A stretch of 64,000 bases of DNA from Microbulbifer hydrolyticus. GTDB lineage: Bacteria; Pseudomonadota; Gammaproteobacteria; Pseudomonadales; Cellvibrionaceae. How positions within the stretch are numbered: position 1 is the stretch's first letter; each line of letters begins with the position of its first letter. Made by a program: the position numbers and the translations under genes. Where the stretch lies: the NCBI RefSeq assembly GCF_009931115.1, contig NZ_CP047491.1, forward strand, positions 186,001 to 250,000, in the 5' to 3' direction. Shown piece by piece: positions 18,301-26,557 of the stretch. The notes under the pieces are model-generated. The model saw only the letters and a program-made list of their open reading frames with translations, ran no database searches and had not been told where the DNA came from.

Positions 18301-20449
18301 TGGCAGTGGCCAGCTTTACTCCGGCACCTACACCAATGACTCCGCGGGGATGATGAACCTCGGCGGTATCCAGGCGAACCTGTACTCGGTACTGGTGAAC
18401 GATGGCAGCATTACCACCGGCGACATGACCTCCGGTATCGACGCCAGCGGTTTCGCGCTGTCCGTGGCCGCCCAGGGGCAGAATGGCGAGATCGTGACCG
18501 GTGACGATACCTACGGTATGCGCTCCATCGGCTACATCCAGGGTATTACCCAGAATGCCGGCTCCATCCAGACCGGTGACAACAGCACCGGTATGCGCAC
18601 CTACGCGATCAATGCCCAGAGCATCAACACCGGTGACATCGAAGTGGGTGACGACTCCACCGCGATCAGCGTCGTGGGCGCCGCCACTTACGTAATCAAC
18701 AACGGTGACATTCGTACCGGCGACAACAGCACCGGCATTAATGTCTACAGCGTGGGCGTACCCGCGGTTGTTGTTAACCGCGGCAATATCACTACCGGTA
18801 CTGGCGGTGTAGCCCTCAATGTCATCGGCGCGGACTACCTGGACGTGGAAACCGGCCAGGTGACCCCGAACCTGATCTTCAACAGTGGCAACATCACCGG
18901 TTCCATCATCACCGGTGACAGCGACGACCTGCTGCGCAACGGCTTCCGTTACGACAACAACGGTTACATTGCCGGCGTTGGCAAGATCACCCTGAACGAT
19001 GCCACCATCGATATGGGTGCTGGCCGCAATACCTTCATCAACGAAGCGGGCGATATCGTCTTCTCCGGCGATAGCTCGATCGAGTTGGGTGACCAGGGTT
19101 CCATGGTCAACTACTCCGGTGGTGCCAACTACGTCACCATTTCCAGCATGGACGACCAGGTGGGCGACAGCCTGACCATCAACGGTGATGTCACCTTCGC
19201 CAACATCCAGAGCGCCGGCAGTCTGTTCCTGGTCGACGTAAGCTCCACGGCAAGCGACAGCATTACCATCAACGGTGACCTGAACGCGGTGGATATCGTG
19301 AATCAGGCGGGTGACACCCAGACCACGGGCCTGCGCGTCGCCATGAACGTTACCGATCAGGGCAAGGGTGCACACACCACTGATGCCATCCTGACCGTGA
19401 ATGGCAACCAGGACGTGGAAAATGTATCCCTGGCAGGGCTGGGCGGCGACTTTGCCGACACCATCCTGAGTGCCGAGATGCAGCAGGACGGCAGTGGTAA
19501 CTGGGTAATCGCCTACACCGCCGGCCTGTCTGACCTGGGCACAGCGGCGAGCTCCGTCTCCCATCTGGCCGAGAGCTTCTGGATGCGTTCCGCCTCTGCG
19601 TTCTTCGATGGCGAGCGCGCCGGCAATATCGGCGAGAGCAGTCGCACCCAGGGCCTGCAAGCCTGGTCCACCATGTTCCATACCGACAGCGATATGGCGA
19701 GCCGCGGTGACGTGGCCGGTCAAGACCTGGCCTACACCCAGCTGCTCAGCAACCAGATGGCTGGTGCCACCTACAACACCAAGCTGGGCGGTAGCTGGCT
19801 TTCCATCAGCCCGATGGTCGGTAAAGGTACTGCGGATGGCAGCCAGCTGGCGCAGCAGTCCAGTGCGGCACTGGATACCGAAACCCTGGCCGTGAACGCC
19901 ACCTTCAGCCTGAATAACTTCTACGCCAGCGCAATGATGCAGCAAGTCGATTTCGATGCGCGTGTCAGAGCCAGCAACTCCGCAGGCAGCACTTCCGGTA
20001 CCGCGAAGGGCTTCAGCCTGGAAGGCGGCTGGACCTACCTGCTGGAGTCGGGCATTGCCATGACTTCCTTCGCGCAGTGGGACGACGTCAAGGTTCAAAT
20101 GGATGGGTTCACTTCATCTGACGGCAACTACGACTACGCCTACGACCTCGGTAACAGCAAGCGCGCGCGTGCCGGCATGAGCCTGCGCAAGTCCTTCAAG
20201 CTCGCCGAAGGTTTCGCGTCCCCGTACGCGACGTTCAGCGCCACCAACACCAACAATGCCAATAACCACGACCTGTACTCCAACGGCGTGCGCTTTGGCA
20301 GTGATGTGGCCGGAACCAGCTATGGCATCGACTTCGGCGTTGATGGCAAATACAAGCTGTGGACCATCAAGAGCGGGCTCGGTGTGCACAGTGGTGACAC
20401 CGACAAGAACGGCTTGAGCGGTCACTTTGCCATCTCTCGCAGCCTGTAA
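15368..20449 (+). CDS. Large repeat-rich autotransporter (type Va)
   Basis: 1693 residues, start ATG 15368 behind GGGGGAG. An extended signal peptide (about 1-43, ending NAYAQ) leads to a passenger of about 1370 residues made of beta-helix repeats. Units of about 20-24 residues follow the pattern N-x-G-D-I-x-x-G-D-x-S-x-G-I-x-x, about twenty times (examples NTGDINVGADSAGI, NNGDIRTGDNSTGI). Interspersed Tyr and Asp rich loops interrupt the helix. A linker and a C-terminal barrel (about 1420-1693) complete the protein; the last residues are FAISRSL, ending in Leu instead of the usual Phe. No protease motif is seen, so it is probably an adhesin or surface layer protein. The promoter carries operator 4. 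Confidence 0.85.
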   Translation: MAANNKGFPSNPSQLTSAVRKALFTSATVTAIAVGAPGYNAYAQQVGACDPISTEFSSGTVQCSGIFDETINYQVKDYTAVSGEVTAGDITVVVAEGSTATGIEVSAAPADGETVAGGSVTIENHGDLTQGAGAELTIPEENIISFGDEYGLRRSGEGNYSGYTYTGSVALDADGNPVGDANTFAEGVVPGDLATYLGVDQSVLEGKPLQDNGGPIEDLTVVIADRGELQFDDIAAISAETDAGSIDIVNTGAINMGSGLKVEYHTRYSITDVKPNPIDVDTDGDGVNDLRLYADAKQVFLPNESRGGTRYRFETSASVVGIDALSVDGDIRVENAGAINAGDIAYGVRSHTDSGDITINNTGDINVGADSAGIAASTAANAELAMQYGYNVDNGVSYRPTSGAPGTSKYKAPAYYHNSTDYVGKIYNADGGDSIIKIANAGDITVGAGSIGISAENPSGDEIIISNSGDITVGSGEGGAGISADSRAGFTTQYTVTYAQTPGCGGFFGPVCEPLPYETYVAPGEGVEAGDAWYSTDLNGDGIDTPTKHYYNTTVKEGRGYVADMGDITIVNSGTIDISAATDAAGIYAATMGRTAIENSGQILVGDDGAGISTIGAGETLVLNSGDIQLQGTGSQGISASAYVYHRLLGNESLANEQIYGGFSNEDVNAAYAGFGGSVTVYNSGTISSDTVVTDVVPYNEAGAFLDNPNSLRNTGISVMATGSNLKGTDIGFAMYGQESIDAWNASGDASLSFREEIEFFDTTVVNNGDIDLGDLSEGIRVGATYGDVTVINSGSVSVGNGFIGEAAGSYAPFRAYSRAIAADAGGDNWSNNTVINTGEGVVVAGDIAKGLVAEAQHGDAIVLNDGSVTVGSGATIKAGDTRDTDWSVLSTGISATTLLGVDSYAAAINNGSVTSGDKSFGMLVSNSTGPGLFTTAFDHNYTALALNAGVITSGDNSAGIAISGASNFAQNTGDITIGSGQLYSGTYTNDSAGMMNLGGIQANLYSVLVNDGSITTGDMTSGIDASGFALSVAAQGQNGEIVTGDDTYGMRSIGYIQGITQNAGSIQTGDNSTGMRTYAINAQSINTGDIEVGDDSTAISVVGAATYVINNGDIRTGDNSTGINVYSVGVPAVVVNRGNITTGTGGVALNVIGADYLDVETGQVTPNLIFNSGNITGSIITGDSDDLLRNGFRYDNNGYIAGVGKITLNDATIDMGAGRNTFINEAGDIVFSGDSSIELGDQGSMVNYSGGANYVTISSMDDQVGDSLTINGDVTFANIQSAGSLFLVDVSSTASDSITINGDLNAVDIVNQAGDTQTTGLRVAMNVTDQGKGAHTTDAILTVNGNQDVENVSLAGLGGDFADTILSAEMQQDGSGNWVIAYTAGLSDLGTAASSVSHLAESFWMRSASAFFDGERAGNIGESSRTQGLQAWSTMFHTDSDMASRGDVAGQDLAYTQLLSNQMAGATYNTKLGGSWLSISPMVGKGTADGSQLAQQSSAALDTETLAVNATFSLNNFYASAMMQQVDFDARVRASNSAGSTSGTAKGFSLEGGWTYLLESGIAMTSFAQWDDVKVQMDGFTSSDGNYDYAYDLGNSKRARAGMSLRKSFKLAEGFASPYATFSATNTNNANNHDLYSNGVRFGSDVAGTSYGIDFGVDGKYKLWTIKSGLGVHSGDTDKNGLSGHFAISRSL
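16360..18840 (+). repeat. Degenerate tandem repeats coding the autotransporter beta-helix
   Basis: About twenty copies of a 60-72 base unit rich in GGTGAC and ATCACC words encode N-G-D-I-x-x-G-D. The densest run, 18090-18840, has nearly regular spacing. The biased DNA creates very long open frames on the opposite strand that are not genes. Confidence 0.7.
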
Positions 20450-20463
20450 GTCGTTAAAGGTAA

Positions 20464-20484
20464 TGGGGGCGCGCGGCGCCCCCT
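20464..20484 (+). terminator. GC-rich hairpin after the autotransporter gene
   Basis: GGGGGCGC pairs with GCGCCCCC around loop GCG. There is no T tract, so it may attenuate readthrough into the receptor gene or stabilise a processed end. Confidence 0.35.
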
Positions 20485-20536
20485 GTATCCGGTAAGTCAA
20501 AGAATTCGCATGGGCTTGCGCCCACAGGAATTGAAT

Positions 20537-23329
20537 ATGTTTGAGAAAAAGAGACTCTCGCTTTGCGTCGCGGCGGTACTCGGGCTGGCCGTTGCCATGC
20601 CGCTGCACGCGCAAGAGGTTGCTGCCGACGAGCAGAAAACCGAACGCAAACAAGAAGAGAAAAAACAGAAGCGCTCCAGCAGCAAAGTCCAGGATGCCGA
20701 TAAGGGCCTGGTCGCACGTTCTGGTGAAGCGATTGAAACGGTGGTGGTGACAGGTTCCCTGATCCCCCGCAACACCTTCGACGGTCCGGACCCGATGACC
20801 GTGCTCGATGAAGACGACATGAAGGCGCGGGGCCTGACCACCGTTGCCGACGTGATCGACTCCATGGCCGCCAACAACGGCTACAGCGAAGGTGGCTCCG
20901 GCAACCTGCTGTCCGGCTTTACCGTGGGCGCGAGCGAAGCCAACCTGCGCGGGCTCGGATCCGGCCGCACCCTGGTGCTGGTGAATGGTCGCCGCATTGC
21001 CGACTACCCGTTGCCGTTTGGCGGCCAGCAGAATGGCGCTGACCTGGGCACCATTCCCGGTACCGCTATGTCCCGTGTGGAAGTGCTCACCGGCAGTGCT
21101 TCTGCAATCTACGGTTCCGACGCCGTGGGCGGTGTGATCAATGTCATCACCAAACGCGATATGGAGCAGACCCTGGTCACCGCCAATATGGGTGCCTATG
21201 AGGACGGCTACGGCTTTACCAAAGACCTCTCGTTCGTTACCGGCAAGGCGTTTGAACGCGGCTCCGTCACCGTCAGCCTCGAGCAGCGCACCTCCAACGC
21301 CATCAGCGCGGATGAGGTGGAATATCTGGATGATCGCCGCTTCCTGGTCACCGGCATCGGTGCCAACATCCAGGACTTCGAAAATGGCTACACCGGTCCG
21401 GTTTCTCCGCAGGGCTATAGCTGCGAAGACAACAACCTGGTGACCACCGAGACTTTCAGTGAAGACGGTGCCACCCGCTGTAACTTCGATGCCTCCGAGG
21501 GCATTGCGATGGGCTCGGAGATGGATCGCACCTCGGCCTTCGTTGATGGTCGCTACCAGTTCACCGACAGCATTCGCGGCTTTGCCACGGTGCTGATGTC
21601 CAAGCAGGATGTCGGCAGCTCGGTGTCCGCGTCCAACTGGAGCGGCCGTGTCATCAACGCCGATTTCACCAAGGCTGTGGATATCGGTCGCAGCTTCTCC
21701 CACGACCTGGGCTTCACCACCTCGAGCTACGACCAGGAAATGTGGACGCTGATGGCGGGCCTCGAGGGCGAGGTCGAGCTGGGCGATACGGTCTGGAACT
21801 GGGATGTCGGCTACTCCAAAGCCCGCTACAACATGACCCAGCAGTACGGTGCCATCCGCGAGGAAGTTCTGCGCGACTGGTTCCTGGACGGTGCCAGTGA
21901 AGTCAATGAACTGGCCCAGAATATCTATCAGGTGGATAACAGCTTCTTTGACAACCGCCTGGTGGATAACATTTTCCGCGATGCCTCCGTGGATCGCGAT
22001 GCCTTGATGGGCAAGGCCACCACCTTTGCCAGTTCCAGTGCCGACTCCCTCAGCCTCAAGGCTGTGGGTGAGCTGAGTGATTTCGGGGTTCTCTACAACC
22101 CGGTCACCGTGGCGATTGTTGCCGACTGGGCGAGCCAGTCCACGGAAATCAACCCGGACGAGCGCTCCCTGAACCTGGATGGTAACGGCTGGCTCAACGT
22201 CGGCGCGATCGAGGCCGGCGGCAGCCGTGACCGTAAAGCTATTGGTGCCGAGTTCCTGATCCCGGTGGTTGAGGACCTGGAGCTGACGTTCGCCACGCGT
22301 ATGGATCGCTACGACGACTCCACTGCGATTGGCGGCCGCAACACTTCGTCGCTGAAGTTCCTGTACAGCCCCTTCGACATGCTGAAGTTCCGCGGCAGCT
22401 ACGCGCAGACCTTCCGCGCGCCGGATATGTTCAACATCTACGGTGAGTCCACGGGCTACCAGGTCGTTACCGACCTCGTGGGCGGTGACTGTTTTGATGG
22501 CGAGAACTTCACCGGTGATTGCCCGGCGTACAACGTGGTTTCCACCCGCCGTGGCCGTGACGACCTGGAAGAGGAAAGCGGCAAGGACCTGGGTCTGGGC
22601 CTGATCTTTACTCCGACCAATAACGTCAATGTTGCACTGGACTGGTACAAGGTACGCCTGAACGATCTGGTGGTAACCGAAAGTGCCTTCGGCCTGATGG
22701 AGAGCGAGTGGCGCTGTGCCACTGGCAGCCTGCAGAACAGCAGCCGTTTCTGTGAGGACGTCAGCAACCGGGTGATCCGCGATGCCTCCGGCCGCGTGAG
22801 CAACATCATCATCGAGCCGCAGAACCATGCGTATACCGAGCTGCAGGGTCTGGACGCCACCATCAATGCGTCGTTCGAGTCTGTGCAGTACGGCAACTTT
22901 GGTGTGCAGATGAAGTACGTCAATACCCTGTCCTACGACTGGCTGCAGTTCGAAGGTGACGAGGCGATCGACATGCGTACCGGTTTGCCGGGCCAGTCCA
23001 CGCCGGCGACCCGCACCAACCTGACCTTCAACTGGAGCAACCCGTTGACCGCGTTTGAGTCGGTCGGTGCTTCACTGTTTATTCAGCGTCAGGGTCGGGT
23101 GGACAACTTTACCGGTACCAATTCAATGGAACCGCATTACACCGCGAACCTGAGCGGCTTTTACCAGGCAAGTGCGCGTCTGAGAATGGGCATGACGGTC
23201 AGAAACCTGACCAACACCATGCCCACCACCGACAACACCAGCCCGCGTTGGCCGTACTACTGGAGCCACCTGCAGAGCCCACTGGGGCGCAGTGTGAACC
23301 TGTCTTTCAGCTACTTTCTGAGTAACTGA
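20537..23329 (+). CDS. TonB-dependent outer-membrane receptor
   Basis: 930 residues from ATG 20537 (AGGAA 6 bases upstream), preferred over ATG 20510. A signal peptide ends MPLHAQ. A lysine and glutamate rich stretch precedes the TonB box-like ETVVVTG and the plug domain (about 65-210: MTVLDEDDMKARGLTTVADV, GLGSGRTLVLVNGRRIADYP, YGSDAVGGVINVITK). The 22-stranded barrel ends SFSYFLSN. Placed before an S9 peptidase and a TonB-C-terminal protein, so peptide uptake is a reasonable guess. The ligand is not decided by sequence. Confidence 0.93.
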   Translation: MFEKKRLSLCVAAVLGLAVAMPLHAQEVAADEQKTERKQEEKKQKRSSSKVQDADKGLVARSGEAIETVVVTGSLIPRNTFDGPDPMTVLDEDDMKARGLTTVADVIDSMAANNGYSEGGSGNLLSGFTVGASEANLRGLGSGRTLVLVNGRRIADYPLPFGGQQNGADLGTIPGTAMSRVEVLTGSASAIYGSDAVGGVINVITKRDMEQTLVTANMGAYEDGYGFTKDLSFVTGKAFERGSVTVSLEQRTSNAISADEVEYLDDRRFLVTGIGANIQDFENGYTGPVSPQGYSCEDNNLVTTETFSEDGATRCNFDASEGIAMGSEMDRTSAFVDGRYQFTDSIRGFATVLMSKQDVGSSVSASNWSGRVINADFTKAVDIGRSFSHDLGFTTSSYDQEMWTLMAGLEGEVELGDTVWNWDVGYSKARYNMTQQYGAIREEVLRDWFLDGASEVNELAQNIYQVDNSFFDNRLVDNIFRDASVDRDALMGKATTFASSSADSLSLKAVGELSDFGVLYNPVTVAIVADWASQSTEINPDERSLNLDGNGWLNVGAIEAGGSRDRKAIGAEFLIPVVEDLELTFATRMDRYDDSTAIGGRNTSSLKFLYSPFDMLKFRGSYAQTFRAPDMFNIYGESTGYQVVTDLVGGDCFDGENFTGDCPAYNVVSTRRGRDDLEEESGKDLGLGLIFTPTNNVNVALDWYKVRLNDLVVTESAFGLMESEWRCATGSLQNSSRFCEDVSNRVIRDASGRVSNIIIEPQNHAYTELQGLDATINASFESVQYGNFGVQMKYVNTLSYDWLQFEGDEAIDMRTGLPGQSTPATRTNLTFNWSNPLTAFESVGASLFIQRQGRVDNFTGTNSMEPHYTANLSGFYQASARLRMGMTVRNLTNTMPTTDNTSPRWPYYWSHLQSPLGRSVNLSFSYFLSN

Positions 23330-23386
23330 GTTCCTGTTGAGGTGTCGGCCGGCGTCCGCAATGGCGCCGGCCACAGGAGTTAAGTG

Positions 23387-25459
23387 ATGAAAATACTAAG
23401 AACATTTGCGGCTGCGCTGGTTACCGGTGCCGTTGCCCTGGCGAGCGCTCCCGGAGCGCTGGCGGCAGAAAAAAATAACAAGGTCGACGGTACCTTTGCC
23501 GATAGCCTTGGCGAAATGCCGGTTTCGTTGGATGAGTTGTTCCGACCGGTCGCCTACGCCAACATTCGTATCTCCCCGGATGGCAAGCACATTGCTGCGG
23601 GCAAAGTGCGCGAAGATGGACTCATCGATGGCGTGATTATTGATCGCCGCACCATGGAGATTAAATCCACTCTGGAGATGGATGGCTCGGTTGGGGTCAG
23701 TGGAATCCAATGGGCCAATAACGAGCGGGTACTGTTCAGCTTCAGCATGAAGTCGGCCACTGCCGAAGGCACCGGGACCTCCTCCATCGCTGCAATGAAT
23801 ATCGATGGCTCGCGCAAGGAAATTATCTGGCGTGGCACCGGCGATTACGGCGGTAACGAGAGTGCCGGCCTGTCCGGCAAAATCGACGACGAGCATTATC
23901 GGGTAGTGGTTTACCCTTCGGGCTCCGGTTTGAACTTTCCGCTGCAATACATCTACAAGCTGAACATCTATACCGGCAAGACCTCGCGGATTGCGCGTTC
24001 ACCCATCCGTCTGGCCAATCCCATCTTTGATAAGAAAGGGGAAATTTCCCACTGGGTGGGCCGTCTGCCGGATAGCTTCGATGATACCGTGGTGGCCACG
24101 CGTAACTCCGAGGGGGGCTGGGACAAGCAGGTGTTCGCCAACGATGAGGGTGTATTCGCGCCGATTGCCTGGACCAAAGACGAAGACTGGATGTGGTACT
24201 CCGACACGGTCGAAGCGCCCACCAAGGGACTGTACAAGGTCAATGTCGAAACCGGTGCGAAAAAACTGGTGTACCGTCACCCGAAGGTCGACTACGACAA
24301 GATCCATTTCGATGACGATGGCAATCCCTGGGGAGCAACCATCAATTACGACTACCCCAAAGTCGTGTATATCGATGAGGACAACCACTACACCAAAACG
24401 CACAAGCGTTTGCAGGGCACTTTCCCGAACAAGGTGATTCGCATCCTCAACCGTACCGCCGACGGCAACGAGTGGGTGGTACATGTAAGCGACGATCGTC
24501 ACCCGGGCATTTATTACATCTACAACCAGTTTGACGGCGCGTTGAAGTTCCTCGCCAACACTGCGGAGTGGATTGATCCTGAAACCATCCCGGCCACCCA
24601 CCCGGTACGTTTTACCGCGCGCGATGGTCTGGAAATCAATGGCTACATCACCCTGCCGGTGAACAAGGAAGCCAAGGACCTGCCGCTGATCATCCTGCCG
24701 CACGGTGGCCCGCATGGCCCACGCGATTACTGGGGCTACAACAAGGAGCGGGTTTTGCTTGCCAACGCGGGTTACGCAGTGATGCACGTGAACTTCCGTG
24801 GTTCCGGCGGCTATGGTCGTGACTTCCTCTACGACTGGTACGGGCACTGGGGCATGGAAATGCAAGACGACCTGACCGACGCCACTCACTGGGCGATCAA
24901 GTCAGGCATTGCCGACCCGGATCGCATCTGTATCTACGGTGCCTCCTACGGTGGCTACGCGGCGATGATGGGTATCACCAAGGAACCGGACCTCTACCAG
25001 TGCGGCATCGGCTATGTCGGTGTCTACGACATGGCAATCTTCTCGACCCACGGTGATATCCGCCTGCGCGAGGCTGGTCGTAAGTACCTGGCCGAAGCGA
25101 CCGGTACCGATCCGGAAGTCCACCGCCAGCGTTCCCCGGCGCGCAATGCCGAGCGTATCAAGGCACCGGTATTTCTTGTCCAGGGCGAGCGTGACACGCG
25201 TGTGCCGATCCAGCACTACTACGCCATGCGCGATGCGCTGGAAGCGGAAGATCATGCACTGGAAACCCTGTTGGCGCCGCGCGCAGCCCACGGTGCCCGC
25301 GAGCAGGACAGCCAGCTGGAGATATATTGCCGCATGATCGATTTCTTCAACCGTCATATTGGTGATGGCAAACCCACCGACCCTCCCGCCGATGACTGCG
25401 TGCCCAAAGGTGCACTGGGTCTCGATTACAAATACTACGAGGGGGTGAAGCGTGGTTAA
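23387..25459 (+). CDS. S9 family prolyl oligopeptidase, exported
   Basis: 690 residues from ATG 23387 with AGGAG 7 bases upstream; GTG 23384 is closer than usual. A signal peptide (MKILRTFAAALVTGAVALAS) directs it to the periplasm. The N-terminal part is a beta-propeller (about 45-400). The catalytic alpha/beta hydrolase has Ser520 in GASYGGYA, Asp603 in GERDTRVP and His635 in RAAHGA. The last is unusual, since S9C enzymes commonly have EGHG. It should cleave short peptides imported by the receptor upstream. Its stop overlaps the next gene start. Confidence 0.92.
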   Translation: MKILRTFAAALVTGAVALASAPGALAAEKNNKVDGTFADSLGEMPVSLDELFRPVAYANIRISPDGKHIAAGKVREDGLIDGVIIDRRTMEIKSTLEMDGSVGVSGIQWANNERVLFSFSMKSATAEGTGTSSIAAMNIDGSRKEIIWRGTGDYGGNESAGLSGKIDDEHYRVVVYPSGSGLNFPLQYIYKLNIYTGKTSRIARSPIRLANPIFDKKGEISHWVGRLPDSFDDTVVATRNSEGGWDKQVFANDEGVFAPIAWTKDEDWMWYSDTVEAPTKGLYKVNVETGAKKLVYRHPKVDYDKIHFDDDGNPWGATINYDYPKVVYIDEDNHYTKTHKRLQGTFPNKVIRILNRTADGNEWVVHVSDDRHPGIYYIYNQFDGALKFLANTAEWIDPETIPATHPVRFTARDGLEINGYITLPVNKEAKDLPLIILPHGGPHGPRDYWGYNKERVLLANAGYAVMHVNFRGSGGYGRDFLYDWYGHWGMEMQDDLTDATHWAIKSGIADPDRICIYGASYGGYAAMMGITKEPDLYQCGIGYVGVYDMAIFSTHGDIRLREAGRKYLAEATGTDPEVHRQRSPARNAERIKAPVFLVQGERDTRVPIQHYYAMRDALEAEDHALETLLAPRAAHGAREQDSQLEIYCRMIDFFNRHIGDGKPTDPPADDCVPKGALGLDYKYYEGVKRG

Positions 25460-25946
25460 GTTACTGGTTGCCGCTGCTTCCCTGATCGCCGCCAGCCAGG
25501 CGTTCAGCCTGGACTGGCAGCGCCCGGACTGCTCGGCATTCGAGAGCTTCAGCGAATGCCGCAACGCCGAGAGCAATGCCTACCGTCGTCAGAAGCAGCA
25601 GGAGCTGCGTGACAAGGGTCTTTCATTCTGGTACTTCGAGCGTCCCGACTTTTCCGACAATGAAAAAGTGGAAGAGGCGCTGGAAAATAAAGTCGAAGGT
25701 GTACTTTTCGTCTCCTTCACCGTGGCAAGCGATGGCAGCGTTTCTGAAGTGGCGGTGAAGGAAAAAAGCAGCGAAGACGTAGCGGTGTATGCCGCCCCAA
25801 TCCTCGCGGCAATGAAAAACTGGCAGTTTGTGCCGTCGGAAACCTCCTGGCCAAACCAGGAGTGGCGCTACCAGTTTTTCTTTGAGCCTGAAGAATGCGA
25901 AGCGGATTCGCAGGACGGAGACTGCGAAGCAGATCCGGATGCGTAA
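25452..25946 (+). CDS. TonB C-terminal domain protein with signal peptide
   Basis: 164 residues from a GTG that overlaps the peptidase stop by 8 bases. A signal peptide (LLVAAASLIAASQAFS) is followed by a short Cys-containing stretch, then a TonB-like C-terminal domain (about 75-140) with VEGVLFVSFTVASDGSVSEV and NWQFVP. There is no uncleaved membrane anchor of the TonB kind and no Pro-rich spacer, so it may not transduce energy itself. The acidic tail EECEADSQDGDCEADPDA is odd and has two cysteines. Acts with the receptor and peptidase by context. Confidence 0.75.
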   Translation: MVKLLVAAASLIAASQAFSLDWQRPDCSAFESFSECRNAESNAYRRQKQQELRDKGLSFWYFERPDFSDNEKVEEALENKVEGVLFVSFTVASDGSVSEVAVKEKSSEDVAVYAAPILAAMKNWQFVPSETSWPNQEWRYQFFFEPEECEADSQDGDCEADPDA

Positions 25947-26222
25947 GGCTTACTGATACAAACTCTCTTGGTCGAGACATAACGGCAGCTACGGCTGCCG
26001 AACCCCAAGTTTAGCCCGGGCACTCGCCCGGGCTTTTTTGTGCCCGTGACAAATTGCTGCGGACCGATTTCTGGGCACGGGCGTTCTGTGCTGGCTGGAG
26101 AGCCAGAGGGTTGCGTTCTATAGGGTTGTGAAGGGTCGGGGCGGCAAGGAGTGATGCGCTCGCGCTGCCATTGCGCTGGGCGCGCCGCCTTGGGAAAGCA
26201 GAGTAATACTTGAGAGAAAAGA
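25947..26222. other. Intergenic region between the TonB-like gene and tRNA-Leu
   Basis: Holds a hairpin CGGCAGC-TACG-GCTGCCG at 25983-26000 with a stable UACG loop and a terminator at 26013-26039. Otherwise no gene is supported. Confidence 0.5.
26013..26039 (+). terminator. Terminator after the autotransporter-receptor-peptidase cluster
   Basis: AGCCCGGG pairs with CCCGGGCT around CACTCG, followed by six T. It ends transcription of the upstream cluster just before the opposing tRNA gene. Confidence 0.85.
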
Positions 26223-26309
26223 TGGTGCCCAGGAGAAGACTTGAACTTCCACGACCTTGCGGTCACTAGCACCTGAAGCTAGCGCGTCTACCAATTCCGC
26301 CACCTGGGC
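26223..26309 (-). tRNA. tRNA-Leu, anticodon CAG
   Basis: 87 bases with the encoded CCA. The acceptor stem is GCCCAGG/CCTGGGC with discriminator A. The D arm has GGCGGAATTGGTAGACGC as in leucine tRNAs. The anticodon loop CTTCAGG gives CAG, reading CUG. A long variable arm and the T loop GTTCAAGTC complete the class II fold. A consensus-like promoter lies just upstream. Confidence 0.95.
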
Positions 26310-26339
26310 AAACAGCGAAGTGCTTCGCTGAGGGTGCGC

Positions 26340-26367
26340 ACTATAGCGTTTTTCTTTCGCGAGTCAA
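26340..26367 (-). promoter_or_regulatory. Sigma-70 promoter of tRNA-Leu
   Basis: On the minus strand TTGACT (26367-26362), 16 bases, then TATAGT (26345-26340), with the -10 about 31 bases before the mature tRNA. No competing promoter is seen. Confidence 0.7.
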
Positions 26368-26458
26368 TTGCCAGGTGTGACCGGAGCGTGGCGTGGCGGT
26401 ATCAAGGGCACCGCGACGGCATCGGGGCCATATAGATGGGTTACCAGATGCCAGTTTT

Positions 26459-26473
26459 TGTAGTTTTATTACA
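26459..26473 (+). promoter_or_regulatory. HexR-like operator before ppc
   Basis: TGTAGT-TTT-ATTACA, a 15-bp dyad, 85 bases before the ppc start. It matches the HexR form TGTART...AYTACA as I remember it. The pckA upstream region has similar dyads. Confidence 0.5.
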
Positions 26474-26557
26474 AAAAATTCCGGCGAGGCATCTCGTTCA
26501 CCGGCGAAATATGTAAAAATAACGCGCAAATTTGTTCCGGTAAGGGGGAGAAATTCC

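Noticed and set aside
15317-22828. Very long minus-strand open frames (662, 826 and 904 codons) opposite the autotransporter and receptor
   Set aside because: They mirror GC-rich repetitive codons (GGTGAC/GTCACC), have no ribosome binding sites and no domains; the plus-strand proteins explain the sequence.
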